A DNA stretch of 64,000 nucleotides from Nostoc sp. XA010 (GCF_020829625.1 NZ_JAIVFX010000013.1:161541-225540), one strand, 5' to 3'; numbered from the stretch's first letter, positions 20,701 through 27,735 are shown. Translations and numbers: made by a program. The notes: generated from the letters alone by a model not told the origin.

Positions 20701-21472
20701 ATAAAATGACACCTGCCCCTTCACCTCGCACATAACCGTCTGCTTGAGCATCAAAGGTTTTGCATTTACCTTCAGGTGATAACATACCCAACTTACTAAA
20801 AGAGATATAACTAGTCGGTGTACACAATACACTGACACCACCAACTAATGCCATCTCACATTCATTTTGATTGAGTGCATTCACGGCTTGATGAATGCCT
20901 ACAAGTGAGCTAGAACAAGCAGTATCTATAGGAATACTCGGCCCATGAAAGTTGAAAAAGTAGGAAATTCGATTCGGAATAATAGAAGTATATGTACCTG
21001 TAGAATTATATCCTTCAATAACTTCGCCCTTATCTTGTAATTCTTTATAATCAAAATTACAAACACCAATAAAAACACCAACGTTATTTCCTGATAATTC
21101 TAATGGTGAATATCCAGCATCTTCTAAGCATGACCAACTCAGTTCTAGCATGATCCTTTGTTGAGGATCTATTCGCCGAGCTTCTCTCTCTGATATTTGA
21201 AAAAATTTAGCATCAAATTTATCTACATCTTCGATAAATCCTCCCCATTTGCTAGTGCTTGTATTGGGAAGTTCGATATTTGAAGAATAAAATTTATCAA
21301 GATTCCATCGCTCTTGAGGTATCTCCGTTACACTATTAACTCCTTTCTCTAAATTTTCCCAAAACTCATTATAATTATTTGCTCCTGGAAATCTACACCC
21401 TATACCAATAATGGCGATCGCCTCTGACTGAATGTTAATAATTTCTGCTTCATCGTTCATAATTAAACTCAC
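14732..21472 (-). CDS. Type I polyketide synthase, KS-AT-DH-cMT-KR-ACP
   Basis: 2246 aa from a GTG; an ATG four codons in (21460) is an equally good start. It is the first gene of the megasynthase operon. The KS (15-440) has DTACSSSLV and EAHGTGTPLGD. The AT (555-860) has GHSVGE and HAFHS, predicting malonyl-CoA. The DH (915-1200) has HQVYNQIVVPG, where the usual G of HxxxGxxxxP is N, plus LLDSCLQL. The C-methyltransferase has LEIGAGTGG near 1445. The KR has ITGGMGGLG near 1865 and an LDD motif (B-type stereochemistry), but GQSNHAAAN near 2008, so His replaces the usual catalytic Tyr. The ACP has GMDSL near 2169. There is no ER. No loading module is visible, so the starter must come from elsewhere. 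Predicted product: an alpha-methylated extension, beta-reduced if KR and DH work. Confidence 0.95.
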   Translation of the reverse strand: MSLIMNDEAEIINIQSEAIAIIGIGCRFPGANNYNEFWENLEKGVNSVTEIPQERWNLDKFYSSNIELPNTSTSKWGGFIEDVDKFDAKFFQISEREARRIDPQQRIMLELSWSCLEDAGYSPLELSGNNVGVFIGVCNFDYKELQDKGEVIEGYNSTGTYTSIIPNRISYFFNFHGPSIPIDTACSSSLVGIHQAVNALNQNECEMALVGGVSVLCTPTSYISFSKLGMLSPEGKCKTFDAQADGYVRGEGAGVILLKPLGKAVEDKNYIYGIVKGSAINHGGHARTLTSPNAYSQSQVVRSGCIKANITPDTISYIEAHGTGTPLGDPIEINALKRAYTQLYQHYGIEQTAESYCGLGSVKTNIGHLESAAGIAGIIKVLLAMKYKKLPRINNFQQLNPRIKLDGSPFYIVKETKDWQHLKTKEGKIIPRRAGVSSFGFGGVNAHVILEESSVPEEIVVTRIERPSHLMTLSAKTDKALEELAKKYQIYLKSDLKISLADICYTANTGRSHFDYRLAIVADSREQLVDRLTAFASGKDTIGLISDRPGKKPAKIAFLFTGQGSQYINMGRQLYDSQPIFRQTIEQCDEILRPYLKHSLLEVLYPTQALEQSSLLDQTAYTQPALFAFEYALYQLWKSWGIEPNVVMGHSVGEYVAATVAGVFSLEDGLKLIVYRGQLMQQLPSGGEMVSLMASESRVREVIAPFHDTVALAAINGPESVVISGASEDIAAICQQLSTQGVKTKRLQVSHAFHSPLMTPMLKEFEQVASQITYNQPQIPLVSNINGQLADENITNAQYWVNHIRQTVRFADSMQTLHQLGHGVFLEVGSKPILLGMGRECLPESVGLWLPSLRPGVPEWQQLLSSLGELYVGGMAVDWSGFDRDYFRKKVTLPTYPFQRQRYWIENTPRKPQHQQNSTKLHPLLDKKLQLPLSKEILFESEFSSQTLPFLVDHQVYNQIVVPGACYLSLLLGAAGLTFASESCLLENVVFPQALVIPEDKARTVQLVLSFEESSASFQLISFDTVPNGSTQVSQWLVHATGKISQGVNITPETVFLQQIQTRCTQQIAAAEISQSWQKRQIQFGASFQWLDCVWCGEGEALAKLKWLDLVDDLEKYQLYPGLLDSCLQLTSFFFPSEDTFVPFAIESFQFYQRPQSQQLWCHAVRCLRRATPTQSENSDSDNLIANIRLFDANGQLIADIKGFEAKKATPNTLLQSLQLDFKENSVENWLYEVEWQPQVRFSNEQLSPNYLPALAEISRKLQPQYSQLMAEPQLKVYEAAVSQLESLSINYVLQALTAMGWKLQLGQRFTTGAIANQLGVVSQHQRLFKRLLEMLAEVGVLEAKALEWQVIREPKDSDPQAKLNALLTQYPIAIAEFTLLGRCGPSLAQVLQGKCDPLQLLFPENDSTTAQLYENSPLTKVMNILAQQAIISLVEHLPTGRGLRILEIGAGTGGTTSYLLPHLSCEQTEYHFSDIGISFTQKAQEKFQDFPFIKYQVLDIEKDPFSQGFEKQQYDVIVAANVLHATQHLQQTLKHTKQLLAQQGILILLETTQRQRWLDLIFGLTPGWWRFSDLHLRPDYPLISATQWQEVLRETGFISTVNISSTQQTQSVLSKAMVMLAQVPPSANELVQVEQKHWLLFADRQGIAQQLADKLDTHSQLCTLVFVGEEYEQLDQQQFKINPSNPEHYQKLLQAINSKPLSLYGVVHCWNLDTVKAAELTATDLTAASLLGCGSTLHLVQALTGTNLSDHPRLWLVTQGAVAISYAGRNAIANLEGVAQSSLWGMARAIATEHPELNCVRVDLAPKADAKVVQALFEEIWLPTTEDQVAFTDQLRYVARLARYQKPKDYLETAAPKPLRFCEDSTYLITGGMGGLGLLVARWMVQRGARHLVLVGRSSASVAVHEQLQELEQAGAQVNVIQANVSDVEQITKVLSKIERMPPLRGIIHSVGVLDDGVLQQQNWQRFAKVLAPKVEGAWHLHTLTQNQPLDFFVMFSSIASLLGNAGQSNHAAANAFLDALAHHRQAQGLVGLSINWGAWSQVGAFAERQLDEQTKTRGIGTFSPEQGLVALEQLLCQSSTQVALMHVNWVQFLEKSNSVSPLFANFLQTSVKTVVMQSDMVEQIKTTNITKRRKLLQDHIFSVVAKVLGWHLSESIDIQKNFFELGMDSLTSLDLKNHLQKSLKCSVPLNLVFKYPTVDLLTDYLLEELGLDSDEQSDKEIQEETNEPFQLVNIKNSNRIKIEL
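16152..16183. repeat. Interspersed repeat in PKS KR region
   Basis: GCGATGGCGTTCCGCCCAGC-type sequence ending in TGATCGC resembles dispersed cyanobacterial repeats. On the coding strand it gives AISYAGRNAIAN just ahead of the conserved SSLWGMARAIA stretch of the KR structural subdomain, in frame. Confidence 0.55.
17949..17977. repeat. Interspersed repeat in PKS DH/cMT linker
   Basis: TGCGTAGGCGTAGCCCG...GACATCG matches the form of a widespread cyanobacterial repeat. It is translated as CLRRATPTQ on the coding strand at about residue 1170, in frame near the end of the DH domain. Confidence 0.6.
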
Positions 21473-21644
21473 TAAAAACTAACTCTAATTTTTTAACTTT
21501 ATTAGTTTATAAATCTTCCTAAATATTCTATTTATTTAAATCAATATTACCTTACTGAACCTTTGATAAAAATGAGTTGGCTTATATAACAAGGCTTAAG
21601 CTTTTCTATAATGAGTAAATTTTTAATTTATTTGAGAAGCAATC

Positions 21645-21863
21645 TTACAGATTCGGTCTTGCTACATTTGCATAAATAGCCTTGATCCTGGCTTTAATTC
21701 CATATCCCATTAGACTATTTCCTACAACCGTTATTAGACCAAACATATTTATACCTCCTACGATACCAAACGGAGTTCCCAGCGCTGTAAGTGTGGCTGC
21801 GATCGCAGTACAACTAACTCCTGATATTACTAATGATTTTACTCTTTTTTGATACAGACTAAT
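21645..21863 (-). pseudogene. Degenerate or non-ATG small Gly-rich membrane protein, relative of the 27260-27664 gene
   Basis: Reading the minus strand gives an open frame of up to 72 codons with ATLTALGTPFGIVGG, GLITVVGNSLMGYGI and ARIKAIYANVARPNL. This matches the pattern of the plus-strand gene at 27260-27664 (AMLSALGGPFGLLGG, AVLGEYIAGFGIENI, LKLIYTER). There is no ATG, GTG or TTG before the conserved part; only ATT (21863) or CTG is available. The usual N-terminus and the Ser/Glu-rich C-terminal tail are missing. It may be a decayed paralogue or a short gene with a rare start. It lies between the PKS promoter and the microviridin precursor. Confidence 0.5.
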
Positions 21864-21968
21864 TTATTGTTGAAAAAAACTTGTTTTCTTTAAATTAACA
21901 TACTTATAATTTCAATTTAAGCATAATCTCATTTTTCTAGAGAAAATGCAACAGCATTTAAAACAATT

Positions 21969-22100
21969 AACTTAAGAAACTTAAGAAACTTAAGAAAGTT
22001 AAGAAAGTTAAGACAGATATTTTTCCTTAACTACCACTTAACTTTCCTAACTTTCTTAACTGTCTTAGGATCATTATTTCTTAACTGTCTTAACTGACAT
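21969..22100. repeat. Array of TTAAGAAA/TTTCTTAA repeats upstream of the microviridin precursor
   Basis: Five overlapping copies of a TTAAGAAA(C/G)-type unit at about 9-bp spacing (21971-22013) are followed by a mirror set of CTTAACT/TTTCTTAACT units (22025-22100). The arms include a 14-bp perfect inverted pair, AGTTAAGAAAGTTA at 21997-22010 and its complement at 22048-22061. The array ends about 70 bp before the precursor ATG and lies in the divergent promoter region of the PKS operon. It could be a regulator-binding array or form a large hairpin. It does not have CRISPR repeat/spacer structure. Confidence 0.75.
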
Positions 22101-22169
22101 TGAAAAAATATTTAATTAATGATATATATTTAAGTTGAAAAACAAGTTAATTTTTTTAAGGAAAACTCT

Positions 22170-22304
22170 ATGCCTACAAACACAGTCAAAACAGTGAATG
22201 TTGTAGCGGTACCATTCTTTGCGCGTTTCTTGTCAGAGCAAGCTACTGAAGGGACAGAGGTTCCTTGGACTTACAAGTTTCCTTCAGATTTGGAAGATAA
22301 ATAA
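22170..22304 (+). CDS. mdnA: Microviridin (graspetide) precursor peptide, 44 aa
   Basis: ATG at 22170 with an AAGGAAAA ribosome-binding stretch just upstream. The leader contains VPFFARFL (residues 14-21), the conserved microviridin leader helix that the ATP-grasp ligases recognise. The C-terminus reads TYKFPSDLEDK (34-44), matching the TxKxPSDxE(E/D) core. By family precedent the rings are Thr34-Asp40 ester, Ser39-Glu42 ester and Lys36-Asp43 amide. Unusual points: Leu replaces the usual Trp at 41, the last residue is Lys rather than an aromatic, and Asp is at the amide acceptor. Tyr35 occupies the position that sets protease preference, suggesting a chymotrypsin-type target. The two cyclase genes follow directly downstream, on the same strand. 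Confidence 0.95.
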   Translation: MPTNTVKTVNVVAVPFFARFLSEQATEGTEVPWTYKFPSDLEDK

Positions 22305-22672
22305 TTTATTTGCTCTTCTACATCTGAAAGTATAGCCGCAGCCACATAGGTTAGGACTTAATGACAAGCGTGAATGCTAGGAATAGCAATAGTTTTACCT
22401 CCTGCCTCCTGCCCTTTGTTCTCGGAAAGATACCTTGTAATTGGCTGAATCATAATTTAATAAAGTAGCAGTTATCAAATAACTGAAAACTACTCTTAGA
22501 GACGCGATGGTGCAGAGCGCCTGCCGGAGGCGATCACTTTCATATTACCTTATCCATAACATGGAGATGATTGCTTTTTTAGACCCCTAGATTCTTAAAA
22601 AATCCTGGTTTATAGAAAGCAATTTTTTCGCTATTTCTTAATAGCTACCTCCTAAAATTATCAAAAAAATAT
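22305..22672. other. Intergenic region between precursor and first cyclase
   Basis: 368 nt with no convincing second precursor: no other PFFARFL or PSD motif is seen. A CGCCT-GCCGG-AGGCG hairpin lies near 22520 within sequence of the dispersed cyanobacterial type, together with a CCTGCCTCCTGCCC stretch. The hairpin could attenuate transcription between the abundant precursor message and the enzyme genes; this is inference. Confidence 0.5.
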
Positions 22673-23686
22673 ATGCATCTGTCTCGTGATGTTGTTTTAT
22701 TAATCACCCACAGTGGTGATTTCTTCACTATAGATAGAGTGGCAGAAGCCTTATCAAAAAAAGGGGTGCAACCATTTCGTCTAGATACTGATAAATTTCC
22801 TCTAGAAGTGCAATTAGCAGCACATTTTGATAAGTCAAAAAGCTACCACACTATAGACTATAACAACCGCTCTATCAGCACAGAGCAGGTGCAAGCTGTA
22901 TGGATGCGCCGTATTTGGGAACCACAACTGAGTCAAGAATTAGCGCCAAAGTTCCGAGAAGCTTGCGTCAGAGAATCACTTGCAACTTTAGATGGTTTTT
23001 GGGACAGTCTTAAGGGGGCTACATGGGTAGATAATTTAGAGCGGATAAATTATGCAAGTAACAAACTGCGTCAACTACGGATTGCGTCTGAAGTAGGTTT
23101 TGTTATTCCCCAAACTCTTGTTACCAACAAAGCCCAAGCAGCACGAGAGTTTTTTCAGCAAGTTAACGGCAAAATGGTGAGCAAGCTCTTAACTGCTCTT
23201 TCCCATAGTATGGAAGCTAACTCTTCGTTTTTTCTGTACACCAGCATCGTCAAGTCAGAAGACTTACAAGATGCCGAATCACTGCGCTATTGCCCAATGG
23301 TTTTTCAAGAGCAAATTCCAAAGCAACAAGAATTACGGGTGGTGTATGTGAATGGTAATGTATTTGTGGGGGCGCTAAATGCAGATGTGTATGCAGCAGC
23401 CAAAGTTGATTGGCGTAAACCTGGTGTTGAGGTTGGTGCATGGCAACATCACCAGCTTCCTGATGAAGTAGTTCACCGTCTCAAAGCCTTTATGGGGAAA
23501 TTTGGGCTGTTGTTTGGAGCCTTAGATTTCATCATCACACCGTCAGGCGAATACGTCTTTTTGGAAATCAACCCTGTGGGAGAGTGGGGAATGTTGGAAA
23601 AAGATTTAGACTTGCCTATTGCAAGTGCGATCGCAGATGCTCTACTTGAAAGAAAGCATGATCAAAAATTTAATATTGGATACTAG
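22673..23686 (+). CDS. mdnB: Microviridin ATP-grasp amide ligase, MdnB/MvdC type
   Basis: 337 aa. The N-terminus VVLLITHSGDFFTIDRVAEAL and RLDTDKFP match what I know of MdnB/MvdC. ATP-grasp features include FQEQIPKQQELRVVYV in the central part and the metal/ATP-binding FLEINPVGEWGMLE near the C-terminus. In the family this enzyme forms the Lys-to-acid omega-amide after MdnC has made the two esters, using ATP and leader recognition. No clear Shine-Dalgarno precedes the ATG. It is followed 53 nt later by mdnC. Assignment to the amide rather than the ester step rests on sequence resemblance and on the paralogue order mdnA-B-C. Confidence 0.93.
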   Translation: MHLSRDVVLLITHSGDFFTIDRVAEALSKKGVQPFRLDTDKFPLEVQLAAHFDKSKSYHTIDYNNRSISTEQVQAVWMRRIWEPQLSQELAPKFREACVRESLATLDGFWDSLKGATWVDNLERINYASNKLRQLRIASEVGFVIPQTLVTNKAQAAREFFQQVNGKMVSKLLTALSHSMEANSSFFLYTSIVKSEDLQDAESLRYCPMVFQEQIPKQQELRVVYVNGNVFVGALNADVYAAAKVDWRKPGVEVGAWQHHQLPDEVVHRLKAFMGKFGLLFGALDFIITPSGEYVFLEINPVGEWGMLEKDLDLPIASAIADALLERKHDQKFNIGY

Positions 23687-23739
23687 CCTGTGGTAACCCA
23701 CCTAAAGGGTGTCTAGATACTTCACACTTCATACTTTTT

Positions 23740-24717
23740 ATGACCGTATTAATAGTTACGTTTAGTAAAGACAACGAAAGTATTCCTCTAGTCATCAACG
23801 AAATTGAGGCTAGAGGAGAAAAAGCATTTCGGTTTGACACAGACAGATATCCTACTGAAGTCAAGCTAGATATTTACTCTGGCAATACTGAACGAGTAAT
23901 TATTACTGATGGCGAACAGAAGCTAGATTTGAGTGAAGTCTCCTCAGTTTGGTATCGGCGGATGCGCTACGGGCAAAAAATTCCCGACTCAATGGACAAG
24001 CAATACAGAGATGCGTCAATTAACGAATGTCGCGCCACAATCAGGGGTATGATTGCCAGCCTTCAGGGATTCCACTTCGATCGAATGTCCAATGTGGATC
24101 GGGCTAATAATAAGCAACTCCAATTGCAAGTTGCACGAGAAATTGGTCTTCTAACTCCACGTACTCTAACTTCAAACAATCCAGAAGCAGTTAAGGAATT
24201 TGCTCAAGAGTGTAAGCAAGGTATAGTTACCAAAATGCTTTCTTCCTTTGCTATTTATGATGATCGGGGGCGAGAAAACGTTGTATTTACCACTCCAGTT
24301 ACAAATGATGATCTGGAGAATATGGAAGGGCTGCGTTTTTGTCCGATGACCTTTCAAGAAAATGTGCCCAAGGCGCTGGAGCTGCGGACAACTATTGTCG
24401 GACACCGTGTATTTACTGCCGCAGTAGATTCCCAAAGCTTGTCAGGATCTACTTACGACTGGCGCAAAGAGGGGAGAGCCTTAGTTAAAAATTGGCAACC
24501 TTACGACTTGCCAGAAGATATTGAGAAAAAACTGCTCAAACTGATGGCTTATTTTGGCTTAAAGTATGGAGCAATTGATATTATTGTCACCCCCGATGGT
24601 CGGTATGTATTCCTCGAAGTTAACCCAGTCGGGGAATTTTTTTGGCTGGAGATATATTCACCACACTACCCCATTTCGCAGGCGATCGCAGAAGTATTAC
24701 TGATTAATAAAAATTAG
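23740..24717 (+). CDS. mdnC: Microviridin ATP-grasp ester ligase, MdnC/MvdD type
   Basis: 325 aa. TVLIVTFSKDNESIPLV, AFRFDTDRYPTEVKLD, SSVWYRRMRYG and KALELRTTIVG, then YVFLEVNPVGEFFWLEIY, closely follow the MdnC sequence as I recall it from Microcystis. In characterised systems MdnC makes the two omega-esters (Thr-Asp, Ser-Glu) before MdnB closes the amide. It is a paralogue of the preceding gene, and the pair plus the precursor makes a minimal microviridin pathway. A 131-nt gap with an AT-rich stretch follows before the LamG-patatin gene. Confidence 0.95.
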   Translation: MTVLIVTFSKDNESIPLVINEIEARGEKAFRFDTDRYPTEVKLDIYSGNTERVIITDGEQKLDLSEVSSVWYRRMRYGQKIPDSMDKQYRDASINECRATIRGMIASLQGFHFDRMSNVDRANNKQLQLQVAREIGLLTPRTLTSNNPEAVKEFAQECKQGIVTKMLSSFAIYDDRGRENVVFTTPVTNDDLENMEGLRFCPMTFQENVPKALELRTTIVGHRVFTAAVDSQSLSGSTYDWRKEGRALVKNWQPYDLPEDIEKKLLKLMAYFGLKYGAIDIIVTPDGRYVFLEVNPVGEFFWLEIYSPHYPISQAIAEVLLINKN

Positions 24718-24848
24718 GGGATTGAGCCTTATATATTTTTCTTGTCTTCTATTTTGAAAAGTGTTAGTGAGATTTCACTATTAAGTTTATTAATCTTAAA
24801 TTACTTATTGAAAATTATGAATTATTTACATTTGGAGATTAAATCCTT

Positions 24849-27131
24849 GTGATAAACCTAGTAAATACACAAACAGTTTTAACATTTAATGGGGTAAATG
24901 ATTATATAGATTTTGGCAGAAACGATATTGGCGGCGTTTTTGCTCAAGGGAGTTCAGCTTTTACGGTTTCAGGACGGATAAATCCACATAAACTAACAAA
25001 TAAAGCCACTAGTTACGGGACGCGCAATGTATTTTTTGCCCGTTCTTCAGAGAGATTCAGCGATAATTTTGAATTTGGCATCAGTGAAACAGGAAGCCTA
25101 GATGTATACATTGATGAAACTGTTAGCAAAAGTATCAAAACCTTTGGGCAAGGAGAATTAACTATAAGACAATGGCACTTTTTTGCTATTGTTTTTAATA
25201 GTGGTCAGCTAGCCGTATATCTTGACGATCATGAATACAACGATTCTCTTAGAGGTTCATCTTTAAACAAAGCCACAAGTTCTATAACTCTGGGAGCAAC
25301 GTTACATAAACAGGTCTATTTCAAAGGACAATTAGCAAACATTAGCGTTTGGAATTATCCCTGTACTCAAGCACAAATTCAGACTCATCGTTGTGGGCTA
25401 ATAGTTGGGGATGAAGAAGGACTAGTGGCTTACTGGAAATTAGACGATGGGCAAGGTACAACTGTCAAAAACCAAACTGGAAAGTCTTATCAAGGAAATT
25501 TTCGTGGCAATCCTATTTGGACTTTAGCAGAAATTCCATTCGCAACACAATCATCAAATCCAGTTCCATTTGTAGCAGAATCATCCAATCAAGAAGATAT
25601 TCAACTTGAAGAGATACAAACTGAAATAGCAGTTATTCCTGAAGAAAATATCTCACCACTAACTACAAATTTATTAGCAGCAACGGTATCGTTAGTAAGC
25701 AACAACGAAGACCAACCAAAGGAAATTCAACAGGCGGAAACAAACAGCGAAGAATCCGAGATTATTCCAACTGCGATCGCTCTCGAACCAGATGACGAGG
25801 AAACCAAAACAGACCAAACTGAAGATCCCGTCAATATCCAACAAGCACAAATATTAACTCAGGAGGAATCGCCGTTAGTAAGCAACGACGAAAACCAACC
25901 AAAGGAAACTCAACAGACAGAAATAAACAACGAAGAATCCGAGATTATTCCAACTGCGATCGCTCTCGAACCAGATGACGAGGAAACCAAAACAGACCAA
26001 ACTGAAGATCCCGTCAATATCCAACAAGCACAAATATTAACTCAGGAGGAATCGCCAGAAACCATGAATACAGAAGCCCGTCCCAAATATAAAATACTTT
26101 CCATTGATGGAGGCGGTATTCGCGGCATTATTCCTGCATTAATCCTAGCAGAAATTGAAAGGCGGACACAAAAACCTATATTCAGTTTGTTTGATTTAAT
26201 TACTGGCACCTCCAGTGGCGGAATTTTAGCACTTGGACTAACTAAACCCCGATTAAGTTCTGATGTATCTGATAACTTGCCAGTAGCTGAATACACTGCT
26301 GAGGATCTCCTACAGCTGTTTCTTGAGTATGGGGTAGAAATATTTTATGAGCCGTTGTTTGAAAGACTACTTGGCCCATTAGAGGATATATTTCTCCAGC
26401 CAAAATATCCTTCCGAAAGCAAAGAAAAAATTTTCCGGCAATATTTTGGTAACGCGCCTCTAGAAAATAATCTTAAAGAAGTTTTTGTAACGAGTTACGA
26501 TATCGAGCAGCGAATTCCGATATTTTTTACAAATAAAATAGAAAAACAGCAAATAGAATCTAAGAGTTTTCAGAAGTTATGTGGGGATTTTTCGCTCCTA
26601 GATGCAGCATTAGCAACTAGTGCCACTCCGACTTATTTTGCTCCTCATCGGCTTGTAAACCCCCATAATAGCGGCATCGCCTATACTTTAATCGATGGTG
26701 GAGTATTTGCTAATAATCCAGCCCATTTAGCTATTTTAGAAGCACAAATTAGTAGTAAACGAAAAGCCCAAAAAGTCCTGAATACAGAAGATATTTTAGT
26801 AGTTTCTTTAGGTACAGGTTCCCTGACGAGTGTCTACCCTTATAAAGAAGTCAAAAATTGGGGACTCTTACAATGGGGAAGACCGCTTTTAAATATTATG
26901 TTTGACGGTAGTAGTGAAGTAGTAGCTGGAGAATTAGAACAGTTGTTTGAGCCTACTGATAAAGAAGCTAAAAGTTTTTATTATCGCTTTCAAACGTTGT
27001 TAGATAGTGAATTAGAAGAAATAGATAATACTAAACTCCAAAATACTCGTCAGCTACAAGCTATAGCCCATCGATTAATATCTAACAAAAGTCAACAAAT
27101 TGATGAACTGTGTAGTCTTTTGTTGGGCTAA
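24849..27131 (+). CDS. LamG-like domain fused to patatin-like phospholipase
   Basis: 760 aa from a GTG, with GGAG 11 nt upstream. Residues 1-230 form a LamG/concanavalin-like domain (LTFNGVNDYIDFG, GLVAYWKLDDGQG). An acidic Glu/Thr/Gln-rich linker (230-405) contains two nearly identical 61-aa repeats. The patatin domain spans about 405-760: SIDGGGIRGIIP oxyanion motif, GTSSG nucleophile elbow (Ser), and DGGVFANNP (Asp of the Ser-Asp dyad). No signal peptide is seen, so it should be cytoplasmic unless secreted otherwise. The reaction expected of patatins is acyl-ester hydrolysis of lipids. It lies between the microviridin cyclases and an exporter on the same strand. I know of no established role for such a protein in microviridin maturation. 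Lipid remodelling, immunity or a separate function are all possible. Confidence 0.88.
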   Translation: MINLVNTQTVLTFNGVNDYIDFGRNDIGGVFAQGSSAFTVSGRINPHKLTNKATSYGTRNVFFARSSERFSDNFEFGISETGSLDVYIDETVSKSIKTFGQGELTIRQWHFFAIVFNSGQLAVYLDDHEYNDSLRGSSLNKATSSITLGATLHKQVYFKGQLANISVWNYPCTQAQIQTHRCGLIVGDEEGLVAYWKLDDGQGTTVKNQTGKSYQGNFRGNPIWTLAEIPFATQSSNPVPFVAESSNQEDIQLEEIQTEIAVIPEENISPLTTNLLAATVSLVSNNEDQPKEIQQAETNSEESEIIPTAIALEPDDEETKTDQTEDPVNIQQAQILTQEESPLVSNDENQPKETQQTEINNEESEIIPTAIALEPDDEETKTDQTEDPVNIQQAQILTQEESPETMNTEARPKYKILSIDGGGIRGIIPALILAEIERRTQKPIFSLFDLITGTSSGGILALGLTKPRLSSDVSDNLPVAEYTAEDLLQLFLEYGVEIFYEPLFERLLGPLEDIFLQPKYPSESKEKIFRQYFGNAPLENNLKEVFVTSYDIEQRIPIFFTNKIEKQQIESKSFQKLCGDFSLLDAALATSATPTYFAPHRLVNPHNSGIAYTLIDGGVFANNPAHLAILEAQISSKRKAQKVLNTEDILVVSLGTGSLTSVYPYKEVKNWGLLQWGRPLLNIMFDGSSEVVAGELEQLFEPTDKEAKSFYYRFQTLLDSELEEIDNTKLQNTRQLQAIAHRLISNKSQQIDELCSLLLG
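25691..26056 (+). repeat. Two tandem 183-bp coding repeats in the patatin fusion linker
   Basis: The 183-bp unit (61 codons) starts GTTAGTAAGCAAC at 25691 and again at 25874, and is nearly identical between copies. It encodes an acidic low-complexity stretch including IIPTAIALEPDDEE. A HIP1 octamer (GCGATCGC) occurs in each copy. The high identity implies recent duplication. Confidence 0.9.
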
Positions 27132-27140
27132 ATCAGATTT

Positions 27141-27185
27141 CTTACATCTTGCACCAACTAACTGGTGCAAGATGTAAGATTTTTA
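27141..27185 (+). terminator. Strong hairpin plus T-run after LamG-patatin gene
   Basis: Perfect 17-bp inverted repeat, TCTTACATCTTGCACCA at 27141-27157 and its complement at 27164-27180, with a 6-nt loop, followed immediately by TTTTT. It begins 10 nt after the stop codon. The form fits an intrinsic terminator, although AT-rich long stems can also be mobile hairpin repeats. Confidence 0.75.
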
Positions 27186-27259
27186 ATTTCTTCACAAAAG
27201 AAATTAGTAATGACTCTCTTAGTCATGTTTTCACTTTATAAGGATTGTAGGTAAGTACA

Positions 27260-27664
27260 ATGGATGAACTCGTCAAAAAAATTTCTGGTTTAGGTCTTCC
27301 TGGCATACTTTTCGTAATAGCAACGGGTGCAGCAGGGGGTAACGTCGCTGCCGTTGTCGCTATGCTTTCAGCGCTGGGGGGGCCTTTTGGCCTCTTAGGA
27401 GGTTTAGGCTTACTTGGGCTGGTAGCCGTTTTAGGGGAATATATAGCAGGGTTTGGAATTGAAAACATTCTCAAGCTCATCTATACAGAACGTAGCAAAA
27501 CTGAATCTGTGAGATTTCTTCTCAAAGAAATTCAAGAATTGCCCATTTCAGATGAGTTAAAACTCAAACTGAAACATCATATTAGCCCAGTAGTCGTTAC
27601 TGAGCCTGACCAAGGCCCTTTTCCGAGAACAGTCGAAATTGTTGATGACGAACCATTGACCTAG
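27260..27664 (+). CDS. Small Gly-rich membrane protein of unknown function
   Basis: 134 aa. After a short MDELVKKISG start there are two hydrophobic, Gly/Ala-rich segments (about 12-33 and 38-62; AALGG/GGPFGLLGG-type motifs), then a soluble tail with SVRFLLKEIQELPISDELKLKLK. I recognise this as a recurring cyanobacterial hypothetical family but know no function. The Gly-zipper-like segments suggest membrane insertion or oligomerisation. It lies between the patatin fusion and the ABC transporter, and a degenerate relative lies on the other side of the precursor (21645-21863). Candidate roles are export accessory, immunity or effector; none is shown by the sequence. Confidence 0.8.
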   Translation: MDELVKKISGLGLPGILFVIATGAAGGNVAAVVAMLSALGGPFGLLGGLGLLGLVAVLGEYIAGFGIENILKLIYTERSKTESVRFLLKEIQELPISDELKLKLKHHISPVVVTEPDQGPFPRTVEIVDDEPLT

Positions 27665-27735
27665 TGCATTCGATTTGATTCCCCCTAGCCCACGCCAGTC
27701 GCTAGCCTGCTTTAACGCTGACAGTGTAGCTGGCT

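Noticed and set aside
21969..22100. CRISPR-like look of the TTAAGAAA array
   Set aside because: Units are 9-10 bp and contiguous, in both orientations, with no unique spacers and no cas genes.
22361..22474. Possible second microviridin precursor between mdnA and mdnB
   Set aside because: A 35-codon frame has neither a PFFARFL leader motif nor a PSD core.
24849..27131. CBASS effector reading of the patatin domain
   Set aside because: CapV-type patatins pair with a cyclic-oligonucleotide synthase; no CD-NTase or Cap2/Cap3 gene is present nearby.
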